From contig NW_011887298.1 in assembly GCF_000151315.2 (NCBI RefSeq), positions 1,203,751-1,267,750 on the forward strand: a stretch of DNA of 64,000 nt, read 5' to 3'. Positions 22,908 through 34,700 of the stretch are shown here, one piece after another. The notes under the pieces were generated by a model. That model had not been told where the DNA came from and ran no database searches. It saw only the letters and a program-made list of their open reading frames with translations. The number at the start of each line of letters is the position of its first letter. Positions within the stretch are counted from its first letter, which is position 1. Source of the stretch: Capsaspora owczarzaki ATCC 30864 (taxonomy: Eukaryota; Opisthokonta; Filasterea). Made by a program: the position numbers and the translations under genes.

Positions 22908-25421
22908 TTAGGCAACCACGGGATCAAACTCTGCAACAAGACCAACATGGTCAGAAGGCATTTGACCATCACGAGGATGCTGCCCAATCACATCAATCGA
23001 CCGTGGTCGGAGAACGGAGGGCGAGCCAGCAGGTTGGCGGAGGTACATGTAGTCGATGCGCTTGCTCAAAAAGTTGGCGTGGGTATTGAACGTCATGCCA
23101 TAAAGCGGATGATCCGATGGTGGCGCGTGTGGGAGCTTGTCGTCCGTTCGCGGGTCGTACGACGGCTCGGGTCGCAACGCCAGCCAAACATCGCGCATGT
23201 CGCCGACGCGAATGTTCCGAAGAGTGACATTTCCATTCAGGAATTGCATGGCGGTGGACAGTGGCGTGGCGTTCAGATCGCCCATGAAGAGCTGCGGGCG
23301 CGGACTGTCCCGCGCGAGCTTGCGCAAAAAGTCGTAGACACGCAAGGCCGCTACCGACCGCGCCGAGTCCACGAGCGAGAAATGGGAGACCACAACATCG
23401 ACAACGCCCACGCTCGGGACATCAATTTCAGCATGGAAGAGAATGCGCTGGTGGGGATCCTCCGGGATGCGCGGCAGGAGCAGGTAGCCCGTATTCAAAA
23501 TGGGGTATCGCGAGTAAATGGCGAGGCCTTCCTCCACGCGTCCCGTGAGATCAAGAGGGTAGGACATGGCAGGTTGGAAGGCAAACTAGACGGGTTTGGC
23601 CAAAAACAACAAAAAAAAAGGCAAACAAAAGTGCAGCAGGAACCAAAAAAAAAAAAAGCCCATGAGCAACCATTGAAGTTTGAACTGTCGGTATCATTTT
23701 CGCCGCCACTCCCCCGCCGCCCCGCCGCCCTCAAGCCCCACCCCCGGCTCACCTGATACCCTGGAAGATAGCGAAGAAGATCGCTGGCTTGGTTGGCTGG
23801 GGGCAGCGAATGAACCAAGGAATCGTCAAATCGAACTTCTTGCAGTGCGACAATGTCGGCCTGGGCCTCATGCAGGATACTGCCGATGTGGTCCATGCGG
23901 GAGTTATACTTGGCTTCGCCGCGACCGTTGGCATTCCAAATGTTAAACGAAACCACTTTGAGGGGCGCAGCCGAGGAGCGGGTTGGCGCGGCAGCTGTCA
24001 AGCGGGAATCGGTTCGCCGGAAGTAGCGGGTCGAGCGCACGGCCTCGGATTGGTGGATGGAGTAGACGGACGAGATCGGGAAGGGCGTGGAGAGAGAAGA
24101 GGAGGCGGTATAGTGATTCTTCTCGGCAGCCTGGGAGGATGCTGAGACGGCATCCGACTCGGTGACTTTAGCCGCATTCATGTCGTAGCGCAAGAGCAGA
24201 CCGTTTGCTTCCACAGCACGCGCCTCCTTTTCCGACATGGCATCGTACGTTCGAGCATCCGCTTCACGCGCCAGGCTCAGCGGCGTGTCAAACCAGGTGT
24301 GAGCGAAGAGATGCACCGTGTTGTCTGCAAAGTTTTGCGTAAAAGCCATGCGGTGTGTGTGTCGGATCCAGGTCTCACCAGCACCACATCCCAGGGCAAT
24401 GCAACACCACGCGCAGCTGTACTCCCACTCGAGCGCGAGGGAAACGGTGCGACCAAACGAGAGTGATTGGCGGATGTCATCCTCGCTCAGCGAGTCGATC
24501 GGACTGTGTCCATTCTTGGTGTGCAGCAGTTCCTGTAGCATGTGTGTAAGAGACAGAGCGTGTGTGTGTGAGAGAGAGTGTGAGTGTGCGAGGCGGGGGG
24601 GGTGGTTGAAATGGCAGAATCGGCTCGACAACAAGTACATTTGCGAAAAACTCACGAGAATGCGAACTTCGGCGATTGTTGGCAGGACTGTGTTTTGCGG
24701 ATTGAAGCACTCGTTGGCGTGTGATTCGATCACAGGCAGCGCTGCATTCTGCGTCACCGCACAAGAATTCTCCGTGAGTCAGAGCCAGACATTGAACTTT
24801 TTGTGGTTTGTTTCCTGTCTCTCTCTCGTTCTCTCGTTCTCTCGTTCTCTGCGAGACTACTCATCGGCTTCATGCCCGATGCTCAAGGATGCAGATGAGC
24901 ATCCAGGTCAGGAGTCACGCGTCTTGTTCCCCACCAAACCTTGACGTGGCTCGTCCAGATTGGCTTCGAAATGGCTTTCTTTACCTTGACAATGTGGATG
25001 ATGCTTGGATCGCTTGCACTGACGCGCGCGCCGTGGAGATTGACTGGAATCGCAGCGTTGGCGACCTGGCGCAGCGGGAGGACTGCGGCTGGGTGGTTGG
25101 AGGCCCTCCTGCGCGCCCTGCGGATGTCGCCCTGGATCTTTGGCGGGATTGGCTGGCCCATGTACCCCGGCTTCTTCTTGCCATCGCGATCGCCATCGCC
25201 GTTGGATGCATCGGATGAGGGTGATGCGTGGTACGTGTATGAGAATCCAAAGAGCGGTCGCAGGACTCCGCCGTACGCCAGCGTCGGCCACTCGTCGTCC
25301 TCCGTGCTCGTCGCCCTGTTGTCCACAAACCGCGTCTCGTAGTCAACGTCGTACAGCCGCTTCATCACTGCAGCAACGCGCGGCGGATCGTCCAGCAGCA
25401 GCAGCAGCGAGGCGGGCGATT

Positions 25422-25455
<34 letters not shown>

Positions 25456-25533
25456 GGTGATCATCAACATCGCCATCGTGACCACGGCAATGACAGCCAG
25501 CCAGTCACGGCGATGCTTGTTTGGCTGCTTCAT
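22908..25533 (-). CDS. Secreted endonuclease/exonuclease/phosphatase (EEP)-fold hydrolase
   Basis: Four exons (reverse): 24940-25533, 24656-24748, 23753-24532 and 22908-23585, all phase 0, giving 714 residues. A signal-peptide-like N-terminus (basic start, then LAVIAVVTMAMLMI and poly-Ala) suggests export. The first 400 residues are unrecognised. From about 420 the EEP fold is clear: VVSFNIWNANG, IVALQEV (catalytic Glu), the FMGDLNATP motif and the final PSDHVGLVAEF with the catalytic Asp-His. This superfamily includes DNase I, neutral sphingomyelinase, inositol phosphatases and deadenylases. Substrate specificity cannot be read here. Secretion fits a DNase- or sphingomyelinase-like activity, but that is inference. 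The donor AAG|GTTTGG of exon 1 is weak, so that boundary is less sure. Confidence 0.8.
25412..25454 (-). repeat. GCA/GCT repeat encoding poly-alanine in a signal peptide
   Basis: A pure triplet repeat inside the first exon of the EEP gene encodes alanines directly after the hydrophobic leader. Nearby serine-leucine runs come from related triplets. Confidence 0.9.
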
Positions 25534-25837
25534 GACAAAGAATCAATAGAAATCAATAGAAATCAATACAAAGAGAGAAGAGAGAAAGAACAAGAAGAAG
25601 AAGAAAGAGTGGGAAAAAAAAAAACAGATTTACTTTTTTTGTCCTTTTTGAGTGCAATTCTGAGAACTTTTTGCTGTTTGTTTTTTGTTTGTTTTTGTTT
25701 TTCCAAGATTGTTGTAAGTTTTGACGCGATTTTTTGGGAATGCGAGTTTTTTTTTGTTGCTTTGCTTTGTTTTGTTTTTCGTTTGCTTTCTCAGATTTGT
25801 CGTTTCATTTCATTTCAGTCTTTCTCCTTCTATTGCA
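25534..25837. promoter_or_regulatory. Shared divergent promoter region
   Basis: This 304-bp gap lies between the start codons of the reverse EEP gene and the forward GET2-like gene, so both promoters must lie here or overlap. It contains three direct copies of an 11-bp unit (AATCAATAGAA, 25540-25570) next to the EEP start, and a T-rich leader before the forward gene. Confidence 0.5.
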
Positions 25838-27176
25838 ATGGACGCAGCTGAAGCAGCGCGCGAACGACGGCGGCAACGCATCATGGCGAACGCTGGAAAC
25901 CGCCTCCAAGCACTGGCAGAGACATCGCGAGCCACATCGACGGAAGCGCAGCACAGCCATGCCGATGGTGCAACGACATCAACTGCGACGGCGACGGCGA
26001 CGGCCACGGCGACTGCTCAGCAGGGAGAAGAGTATGAGCGACCTCGAGGACAAGTGGTGGCGACCGAGACAGCGACGAGTGCTGAGCCCAGTGCTGCGAA
26101 TGCTAATGCTGATGCTACTGCTGATGCTGGGTTGATCAAGGAGACGCCTCAGGCACACTCGCACGCGCACCACGGAGGCAGCGTCGTGGCAGCGAGCGAG
26201 ACAACCGCCGCGACAGCAACGACCAAGCCCGAGTCCAACCAAGCAGACGAGGTCACTCCAACCACAAGTAGTACAACTGAAACGAGCAAGCAAGAGAAAC
26301 AAGACAGTCCGGCCGAGCAGAGGGAACGCGCTGCGTCGCAAGCCAGCCACCACGAGACCGACGCAAAGCTCGTCCATCGTCGTAGTCCAGCAACAACCAC
26401 TGCCGCAACGGCAGCACCAGTCGCACCACCCGCGCAAGAACGACCAGCAGCTGGTCCGCACACACCCAAGCAACAAGTCGCACCAGCCCAACAGGCAACG
26501 CCAAAACAGCCAACACCACTCCAGCCGAAATCAGCTGCAGCTTGGGGTTGGCCCGCCTATCGGTTGCTTCTCGCCGCGCTGCTGGGGTTGCTTCTTGCTG
26601 GTGAGGCGCTTCGAGCTCTGTTGGCTGATCCTGAGATCAAGGGTACCGAGTTTGTTGTTCTGCACCGAGTTTTAAGTGAGGGTTACGATTACCCGTTGCT
26701 TCACGGAATGGTACGCGATTGAATGGGGGAACAAGCCGAGTCGCTGTTGTCACTGTATTGCTCCGGAGCTCATCTGGTTGTTATATTGCAGTCCATCATT
26801 GTAGCTTTTGCTGTCATGGAAGCGACCTTTGCAGTATTTGAAGGCAATCTTTTGCCGCTTCTTATGGTAACGTGAAGAACAATCCAACGCTTTTGGTCGA
26901 AAAGATGCTTCTTTATTTCAACCTTCTCACTTGAAATTCTTGGTGGTTTGTTGCTCTTGACTTGCTTTCTAATAGTCGGTCTTTACCCCGAGTCCATTCG
27001 GCGGATCTCCCATCATGCGACTGTTGCCAATTGGCTCGGCCCTCTTGTCGATTCTCAAGAACGCGACGCGTGATTTCGCCGCGTTCTTCTTCCTGTTTGC
27101 TACAACTTTAGCATTCCCGCTGCTATTTGTCGCCCAGGAAGTAAAAGATGAACTGCTTGATGAGACTTTGCAGTGA
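25838..27176 (+). CDS. GET2/CAMLG-like receptor for tail-anchored protein insertion
   Basis: Three exons, 25838-26710, 26792-26866 and 26976-27176, all phase 0, give 382 residues. The N-terminal motif RERRRQRIMANAGNRLQAL (8-26) matches the cytosolic basic motif by which GET2 and CAMLG bind the GET3/TRC40 ATPase: an Arg cluster, a hydrophobic pair, Asn, then RL. A 200-residue Thr/Ala/Gln-rich linker follows. The C-terminus has three hydrophobic segments, at about 238-262 (RLLLAALLGLLLAG), 292-316 (exon 2, IIVAFAVMEATFAVF) and 340-363 (FAAFFFLFATTLAFPLLFV). This is the known GET2/CAMLG topology. The protein would sit in the ER membrane and insert tail-anchored proteins together with a GET1/WRB partner. 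Identification rests on motif and topology, not overall identity, so a different three-pass protein is possible. Confidence 0.66.
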
Positions 27177-27350
27177 TGGCAACCCGAATGCAAGTTCTGC
27201 ACGTCTTTGTATTTTTGATACATTTTTTTCTGCTTGTTTGCCTTGGTGCACTGCCTTGGTTTTTTTTTTTCGCTCAGCAAGTCTCGAACGGCTTTAGAGA
27301 CCGGGGTGGGCCATTTCTCTTTGTCTGCTTTCTCTGCTTTTTTTCCAAAA

Positions 27351-28713
27351 ATGGCAGATCTCAACCTTTCCCGCCCTCAAGTCAACGCCGCAACAGGCGA
27401 CCAACAGCAACAGCTTCATGGTGCCGTCCGACCTGCCTCGCCCACTCAAGACCGCCAACCTGATGACATTCAACGACCTCGCCTGGAGGGTCATCAGGCG
27501 GCTTCTAACGAGCAGCAACGCTTGCAAGCTACGACAGGCGCTGATCTCGCAGCGACTCGCCACCAAGCCCCAGCCCTTCAAGCCTGTGCGTCTTCCATTG
27601 TGTTGGAAAAAAACAATCGCTTGTGCCGAAGAAATACAGACACGACGTTGAAAATTCTCACTTTCATCTCTCTTTTTCGACTGTTTGGCAGCGACCAACC
27701 ACGACCAGCTTGTCAGATTTTGGCAAGCTCTTCACGCCGGCCAAGTGACCGAGCAGGTCTTTCGACGGGATCCTGATGCCAACGAGGTGGACGACCCGCC
27801 TCAAGCCCAAGTAACGAGGTTCTTGACTCTGCCTGACGGCGTGTTCTGGCTTGGGAACTCCACACTGGGATCAGTGCTCATGGTCCGCAGCTGCTACGAT
27901 GGACTTTTCGATGCAATCATCAACCCGCCGGCGAATCCTGAACCACATCCATTTTGGATGGATCCTCGGGTCCGCCCAACTTGGGTTGTCACTGGGAATC
28001 CAGGCATCGGCAAGACGTTCTTTCTGGCCTACTTTGTGTATCGCTTGTTTCTGCAGCATCCTCAGCTGGCGGTGGTTTACGAGCCTGCTCAACCGATACC
28101 CGCCGTTCGCTACGTGCTGCAGCCTGACCAGTCTGTGACCCAAGACAGAATTTCGTTCGACAGCTTTTCCAGCCGTCTTCTTTGGGCTCCGAATCCCGAG
28201 ACTTGGTACCTCGTCGATGGCAGTTCTGGCCATAGCTCCAATGTTAACACGCTACTCGTCACGTCGCCACGCGGCGGCTTGGGCAAGCTGCTCGAAAAGA
28301 ACGCCAACCCCATGATGTTCATGCCAGTGTGGTCGTGGGACGAGCTTGTTGCATGCCTCCGCCAGCAGAACGCAGCTGAAGAGAGACTGCAAGCTGCCGA
28401 GGAGCGGTATTATCGTTGGGGCGGCATCGCGCGTCATGTGTTCGATGATGAGCTGTCTCTGTCTGAGTCCGAAAGACGTTTGAACGCGGCGATTAGCAAT
28501 CGCACGATCGCCTCTTTTCGCGACCTGGATCTGTTTACTGTTGAGCCAGATCTATCGCACGGAATCTTTCACATCGAGGTCCTACCCGACGGCAACCCTT
28601 TCCAACGCACCAAGATAACGTTTGCATCGAGATGGGTGGCAGGTCAAGTTCTCAAACGTGCGCTTGCCACTGAACGCGGCGAGCTCATGAACTTTTTGAG
28701 GGGTTCATTCTGA
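27351..28713 (+). CDS. Crinkler-RHS-type P-loop NTPase, copy 1
   Basis: Two exons, 27351-27585 and 27692-28713, give 418 residues. The donor (CCT|GTGCGTC) aligns with that of copy 2. A short Gln/Asp-rich header (MADLNLSRPQ...) precedes the conserved domain. The NTPase has Walker A GNPGIGKT at 180-187, a Walker B-like WYLVDG (Asp 254), LLVTSPRG, the MFMPVWSWDELVACL segment and YRWGGIARHVF. This set is characteristic of the P-loop NTPase shared by Crinkler effectors and trypanosome RHS proteins. No separate C-terminal nuclease or kinase domain follows, so this may be an NTPase-only form. Crinkler-RHS proteins are associated with mobile elements and, in pathogens, with effector roles. The role in this organism is unknown. 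Copy 2 lies 1 kb downstream. Confidence 0.82.
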
Positions 28714-29046
28714 CCATCCCGCCGCTCGCCCTCCTTCCGCGAGCCTGGCGCGAGTGTATCTCAGTCTCCAGGATTATTGCTTTCTGCCATCCTCTGGCAA
28801 CCATCCGGCCATCGACGCCAGCGTCTCACCGAAGACGTTCTTCCAGATGACGACCACCCTGTCAAAGCGCAACGATTGAGTAACGCCATTGCTCATTAGC
28901 CCTCAGTTGTGCTTTATGGTGCCCTTTGAACTCTTCCGCGGTTTTAAGGCGCAGTCATCTTCGACTCCTTTGAATGTACGGATAGTCGTGCCATTTGCAC
29001 TCTGCATCTCTTTCACATCGCCGTTTCTGCATTTTCTGCCATATCA

Positions 29047-29052
29047 AATAAA
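29047..29052 (+). terminator. Polyadenylation signal AATAAA of NTPase copy 1
   Basis: A canonical AATAAA lies inside a 3' UTR block conserved with copy 2, where the same TCAAATAAA context recurs. Confidence 0.7.
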
Positions 29053-29098
29053 GCGTGTTTGTCAACGAGAACTTGAACGGTTGTTCGTGTTTGTTCAA

Positions 29099-29340
<242 letters not shown>

Positions 29341-29590
29341 TTTTGATATATATCTGTCTAAATATGTATATATAAAAAGCGACCCGTGTGGAGCACGTTC
29401 ATATGAGCAGAGACTGGGCATTGTGCACCTCTGTGTTTTTTTTTTTTCTCTTTTTTTTGTTTCGTATTAATTTTCTATGTGCCCATCTTTGTTGTGTTTT
29501 GAGATTGCACGGATGCCCAATGTTCGAATTTTTTGGAAATGCCAATTTGTATACTTTTTAAGATATGGAAGAAGATGTGAAAAATTTGGG

Positions 29591-29690
29591 NNNNNNNNNN
29601 NNNNNNNNNNNNNNNNNNNNNNNNNNNNNNNNNNNNNNNNNNNNNNNNNNNNNNNNNNNNNNNNNNNNNNNNNNNNNNNNNNNNNNNNNN
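29591..29690. other. Assembly gap (100 N)
   Basis: Exactly 100 Ns, the usual placeholder for a gap of unknown size. Its right flank is a CT microsatellite and a much longer one lies 250 bp to the left, so the true sequence is probably repeat-rich and its length uncertain. Confidence 0.97.
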
Positions 29691-29691
29691 C

Positions 29692-29728
<37 letters not shown>
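29691..29728 (+). repeat. (CT)n microsatellite right of the gap
   Basis: A CT repeat broken by one GT lies directly after the N run, 40 bp before the start codon of NTPase copy 2. Confidence 0.9.
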
Positions 29729-29733
<5 letters not shown>

Positions 29734-29767
29734 TTGCTGTTTAAAACTTTTGTTTTGTCTTCCAAAA

Positions 29768-31447
29768 ATGGCAGATCTCAACCTGTCCCGCCACACAGCT
29801 TCAAGCGACCAACAGCAGCAACTTCATGGTGCCGTCCGACCTGCCTCGCCCACTCAAGACCGCCAACCTGATGACATTCAGCGACCTCGCCTGGAGCAAC
29901 CAGAGAATGAGCGACGAGTCTTGCTCGCTCCGATCCAACGACTGGAGACAACTCTGGCAGCCGACCGAACTGCACAACAGGAGCTGCAAACCCGGGATGC
30001 TGCAGCCGTCCGTGACGCTGGAGATGCCGAGACAGCAACACGACGCCAGCAACAAGCGCTGCAACTTCAGATTGGAATCAACACGACCGCTGATCTCGAA
30101 GCAACTCGCCAACGGCTGTTCGCCCTGACCCCAGCCCCAGCCCCGAGTCAATGTATGTCATCCATTCTATTGAGATGCGTGTGCTGAAGGAAGAATTCTC
30201 ACTTTGGATCTCTCGATTGTTTGGCAGTGCCCGATCACAACTTGCTTGTCAGATTTTGGCAAGCTCTTCACGCCGGTCAAGTGACCCAGCAGGTGGTGCG
30301 ACTGAATTTCGATACGAACCAGATGGTCGAGGTGGATCCTGCCGCCAGACAGCCGCTTCAGATGGATCGTGTTCCGAGCCGGGTCGCCAACTTGGTCGAC
30401 ATCCACCTCTTGACTCTGCCTGAGGGCGTGTTCTGGCTTGGACGGCCTGAATTGGGATCAGACCTCATGGTTCGCGACTGCTACTCTGGGTTGTTCGACC
30501 AGATCACGGCGCCGAAGTTTGCAACGCAGCTTCGTTGGGTTGTCACCGGCAATCCTGCCATCGGCAAGACGTTCTTCTCGGGCTACTTTATCTATCGTCT
30601 GCTTCAGCAAAATCCCCAGCTGACTGTGGTTTACGAGCCGGCAGAGATGCCAGCCAAGAACAGATACCTCCTTCAAAATGACGGAACAGTCCTTAGTGGA
30701 GTTTACTCTCCAAACGACAACTTTGTGGATGAGTGTTTTCGGAATCGTCGCGACGATGTCTGGTTCATTGCAGACGGACACACACCAACATTTTATGGCA
30801 ACGCGCGCACCCTGCTCGTCACCTCTCCCTGCAGCAATTTTGACAAGAAACTGTTAAAGGAATATGCTTCCAAACTTTACATGCCTGTGTGGTCCTGGAA
30901 CGAGCTGTCGTGCTGCTTGCGGCACTCTCTTCGTCGAGAAAATGCGGACAGTGCTCGAATCCTATCCGCAATGCATTCCGCGAATGAACGATTCCGACAT
31001 TGGGGTGGGATTGCCCGCGTAGTATTGGGAGCGGTTTTCGGCTCGGACGAGATCGATTGGCTGAACGACCTTGATCGTGCCATCCGATCCCTTTCGTTGC
31101 GGACTCTCTTGTCCCTAGGTCAGCCAGTGAATGAACTGATTGTCTTTGACCCCGTGCTGCACATCGAGGTTCTTCCCGCACTGTGGCATGACTCGGACGG
31201 CCGCGCGCATCAGTCCTTCTTGCGAGGTCGCATGATCTTTGCGTCCGACTGGGTTCGAGACACAGTCTTGAACAACTTTGTGCAATGGCAGCGTGACGAT
31301 CTTGTGCGGTTTCTCCGAAGCTCGCATGGGCTGAATGATTCCGCCTCCTATACGGCTGTGCAGTTGAAAAGTGAGCTCATTCGGGTCCTCAACAAGGAGT
31401 CAGCTTCCCAGTTCTGTCCAACGATCGGGCACCTGAATTCACTCTGA
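29768..31447 (+). CDS. Crinkler-RHS-type P-loop NTPase, copy 2
   Basis: Two exons, 29768-30152 and 30228-31447, give 534 residues. The header is almost identical in DNA to copy 1 (27414-27489 versus 29821-29895) but is followed by an extra coiled-coil-like segment of about 75 residues rich in Glu, Gln, Arg and Leu. The NTPase has Walker A GNPAIGKT at 236-243, VWFIADG as Walker B, LLVTSPCSNFDKKLL, LYMPVWSWNELSCCL and RHWGGIARVVL. The body differs strongly from copy 1, and the C-terminus is about 40 residues longer (VQLKSELIRVLNKE). No nuclease or kinase domain was recognised after the NTPase. The 5' intron position and 3' UTR match copy 1, so the whole gene was duplicated. The upstream promoter is partly lost in the N gap. 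Confidence 0.82.
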
Positions 31448-31640
31448 GGATTGCTCTGCCAGGATCTCTGGAGACAGAGCCGTTACTTTCGGCCACACTT
31501 CCGACTTTAACGCCATCAGCTCGCTTTGACGGCCGTGTGCTTCGTTCGACTCCTCCGAATATTCGGCAAGTCGTACAATTTGCACTCTGCATCTCTTTCA
31601 CATCTTGATACTGCCAATTCTGTATTTTTCTGCCCTGTCA

Positions 31641-31646
31641 AATAAA
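31641..31646 (+). terminator. Polyadenylation signal AATAAA of NTPase copy 2
   Basis: AATAAA sits about 195 bp after the stop, in the 3' UTR block shared with copy 1. The next gene starts 85 bp further on. Confidence 0.7.
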
Positions 31647-31731
31647 TCGTGCTTGTCACCATTCATTGCTCACTCTCCCAGGTGCGCCCAGAGCTGAATC
31701 CCTCCTTGCTTGATCGCTCAGACCAAACCCC

Positions 31732-34700
31732 ATGAGCACTGCTGGCGATGCCGCTGCTGCCTCCACAGCGCTGCTGGCCATTCTCGGACTTGGCCAAGAC
31801 AAGCTCCAAGCAGTGGCTGCGCTGGTTGCACGCTGCGGCGGTGACGTGGATCGCGCTGCCGACCGCTACTTTGCGAGCAACGGGCAAGCGCTGCTGGTCG
31901 CTGCTGCCCCGAGTGCTCCAGCGGTCGACCAGCCGCGCGCCGCGTCACCGGCAGTCTCGTCGGGATGGCTGAAGATTGTCGGTGCATCAAAGTCAAAGCC
32001 GGCTGCTCAGTCGTCGTCTCGTGCGACTCTGCCGACCGGCAAGCGCAGTGCAAGCATGGCTGAACTGGACGGCGACGCCGCCGCCGCCGCTGCCATCTCT
32101 CCGGTGTTGCATGATGGCACAATTGCAATGCAGACAAATGGTCCATTTGACTTGCAGGAGGACGACGACGACGACAAGGACGGCGATGCAGAAGAGGCTG
32201 ATGTGAATGGCCGCTCCTCCACCTCGTTTCCCGCCAAATCGATTCACAGCGACGTCGACATTGACCTTGGTGATTCGAGCAACTCGTGCGATGCGGGGGC
32301 TATCGTTGCGAGCTCACTGGCATCATCAGCTCAGCTTCCTCTGGCAAAGCGCGCGCGTTCCGAAATCAACACTCTTGACACCTCCAAGTTCGCCGCTGTC
32401 ACCGAAGCATGGCCAAAATACCTGGGTGAGCTAGTTTGCATTGGGTACGCAACTCGTACGAGTACCGGTCTCGCCTGTCCGGGCGCCGAGTTCACCACAG
32501 AGCGCTCGGGAGGAGTGCTCGCTGCGCTGCCAGACGACAACAAAGCTGCTGAGGCCAGTTCCACCACCACCAACGGCTCTTCCAGCTCAGCCAAAGGTCG
32601 GCCATTTCCGCAACTGGCTGCCTCTCGAGGAAAGGGTAGAGCTGGCAAAGCCGAGACTTCGACTGTGATTCGCTTCCTTGTGAATGACTTTGAGGTAAAG
32701 ACGTTCTGCCGGATTGGACCAGCTCGCAATTCCGCTGCTAGTTGGTTTTTTTTCTTGTCTTTGTTGTTTAATTTTATGTTTGCGACGCTGACCAACTGGC
32801 GTTTTTTTTGGCTGCGTTGTAGATTGGTCGGCTGCCAAGCGATGTGTGCCAGTACCTTGCCCCGTTGATCGATTTCAACATTGTTCACGTCATAGGCACT
32901 TGCATCGATGCACCACCCAAGCTTACGTCCATGGACAGTGTTATTTTACAACTTAAGGTGCAAGAGTTTGTTGTGGTTTATCATTCAGACTTGCCTGTGA
33001 GTGAAATTGTCGCTGACATAGCACAACCAATGCAGATTTACGGGTTGCGACAAGGTTTCTCGAAACCACCGCAAACTGGCTTGAGCGCCGCGCTCACGGA
33101 CGACGAAGATAGCCGAGCGCTATTGAAGAAGCAGTGCCTCGCCCACTTGTTCGAGGCGCTCAACGTTCGAACACGACGGTCAGAGTTTAATGCGCAGGCA
33201 ATGCGTTCAGCCGCGTTTGTCTCTCACTCTGTGCCGCCGGCACCGACTGCCGAATCTGCTGCGGCGCGCGACCGAGAGGACACTCTGGCGGCGGATTTGG
33301 ACCAAAGCATCGATGCCGCTTTGGAGAGGGAGAATGGCAGCGCAAAACCAGCCACGCGTGGCGCCGACACGAGTGCACCGGCAGACGGCGAGCGCGCGCT
33401 CTCCGAGTTTGAGCTTGACACAGTGTATCAATCTGCACAGGCTTTGGACGCACGGTTGGCAGAGGTGGAACCCGTGGACACATTCCGGACGCAGCTCAAG
33501 CCTTACCAAAAGCAAGCGCTGGGTTGGATGCTCATGCGAGAGCTTGCAGCGCGCAGTAGCGACGGAGCTAGCGGCAGTCACGGCAGCAGCTCATCGAGCA
33601 GGGATGACGCATCTCGGAATGGGAAGCAGACTGCCCTCCACCCGCTGTGGCAGGAATGCGAGTTCCAGAATGGCGACGTGTTCTACTGGTCGCCAGTCTC
33701 TGGTGGCTTGTCCGTCCACTTTCCGCATGCATCGTCCCAGGTCAAGGCGGGTATTCTGGCTGACGAAATGGGACTTGGAAAAACGGTGGAGATGCTCTCC
33801 CTCATTGCGTCCAATCCTGCTCCGGCGGGCGTGGCTTACGGCAAACTTCCAGGCGCAAGATCTTCATCATTATTTTCGGCAGCTGCATCAGCATCGGCAT
33901 CAGCATCGGCATCAGCAGCAGCAGCATCACCAATGGTTTCCCTTTTTGGCACCCAATCCATCGGCATCAAGCCAACAGCGTTAGACGAGTCCGACTCTTC
34001 ACTCAAGCTTCCTCGTGCAAGAGGCACTCTGATTGTGTGCCCAATGTCTCTCTTGGGACAGTGGCGCGATGAAATCCAAACACACACAGCCATCCCGGCC
34101 GATGCTGTGCTCGTCTATTATGGCGGCAGCCGCTCGCGCTCATTGGTTGATTTGTGTCAGTCGTACGAGATTATTCTCACAACGTACGGCACATTGGCAG
34201 CCGATTTCGTGGCGTGGCGCTCGAGCAGCAGCAGCAACAGTCAAAGCACCAGCACTGGCGCAGCAGGAGGCTCACTCCTCACCCTCTTTCACGTCCACTT
34301 CCATCGTGTTGTGCTTGACGAGGCCCATACCATCAAGACGAGACACACCCAAGCATCGATATCTTGCAAAGCCTTGCACGGTGAGCGTCGCTGGGCACTC
34401 ACTGGCACGCCCGTCCAGAACAAGCTCGAAGACGTCTTTTCGCTCATCCAATTCCTCCAGGTCGAGCCTTGGTGCTCGTTTGGGTTTTGGTCTGCCATGA
34501 TTGGCAAACCGTTTGACAAGCGCGATCCCGCGGCCCTTGATGTGCTGCAGAGCGTGCTCCAGCCGCTCATGCTGCGCCGAACACACAAAACACGCGATTG
34601 GGCTGGAAATCCGATTCTTTCGTTGCCCCCGTTGCGACAGCAGATGGTAGAACTTGAGCTGTCCCCTGGCGAGCGGGAGTTTTACATGGCCATCTTCAAG

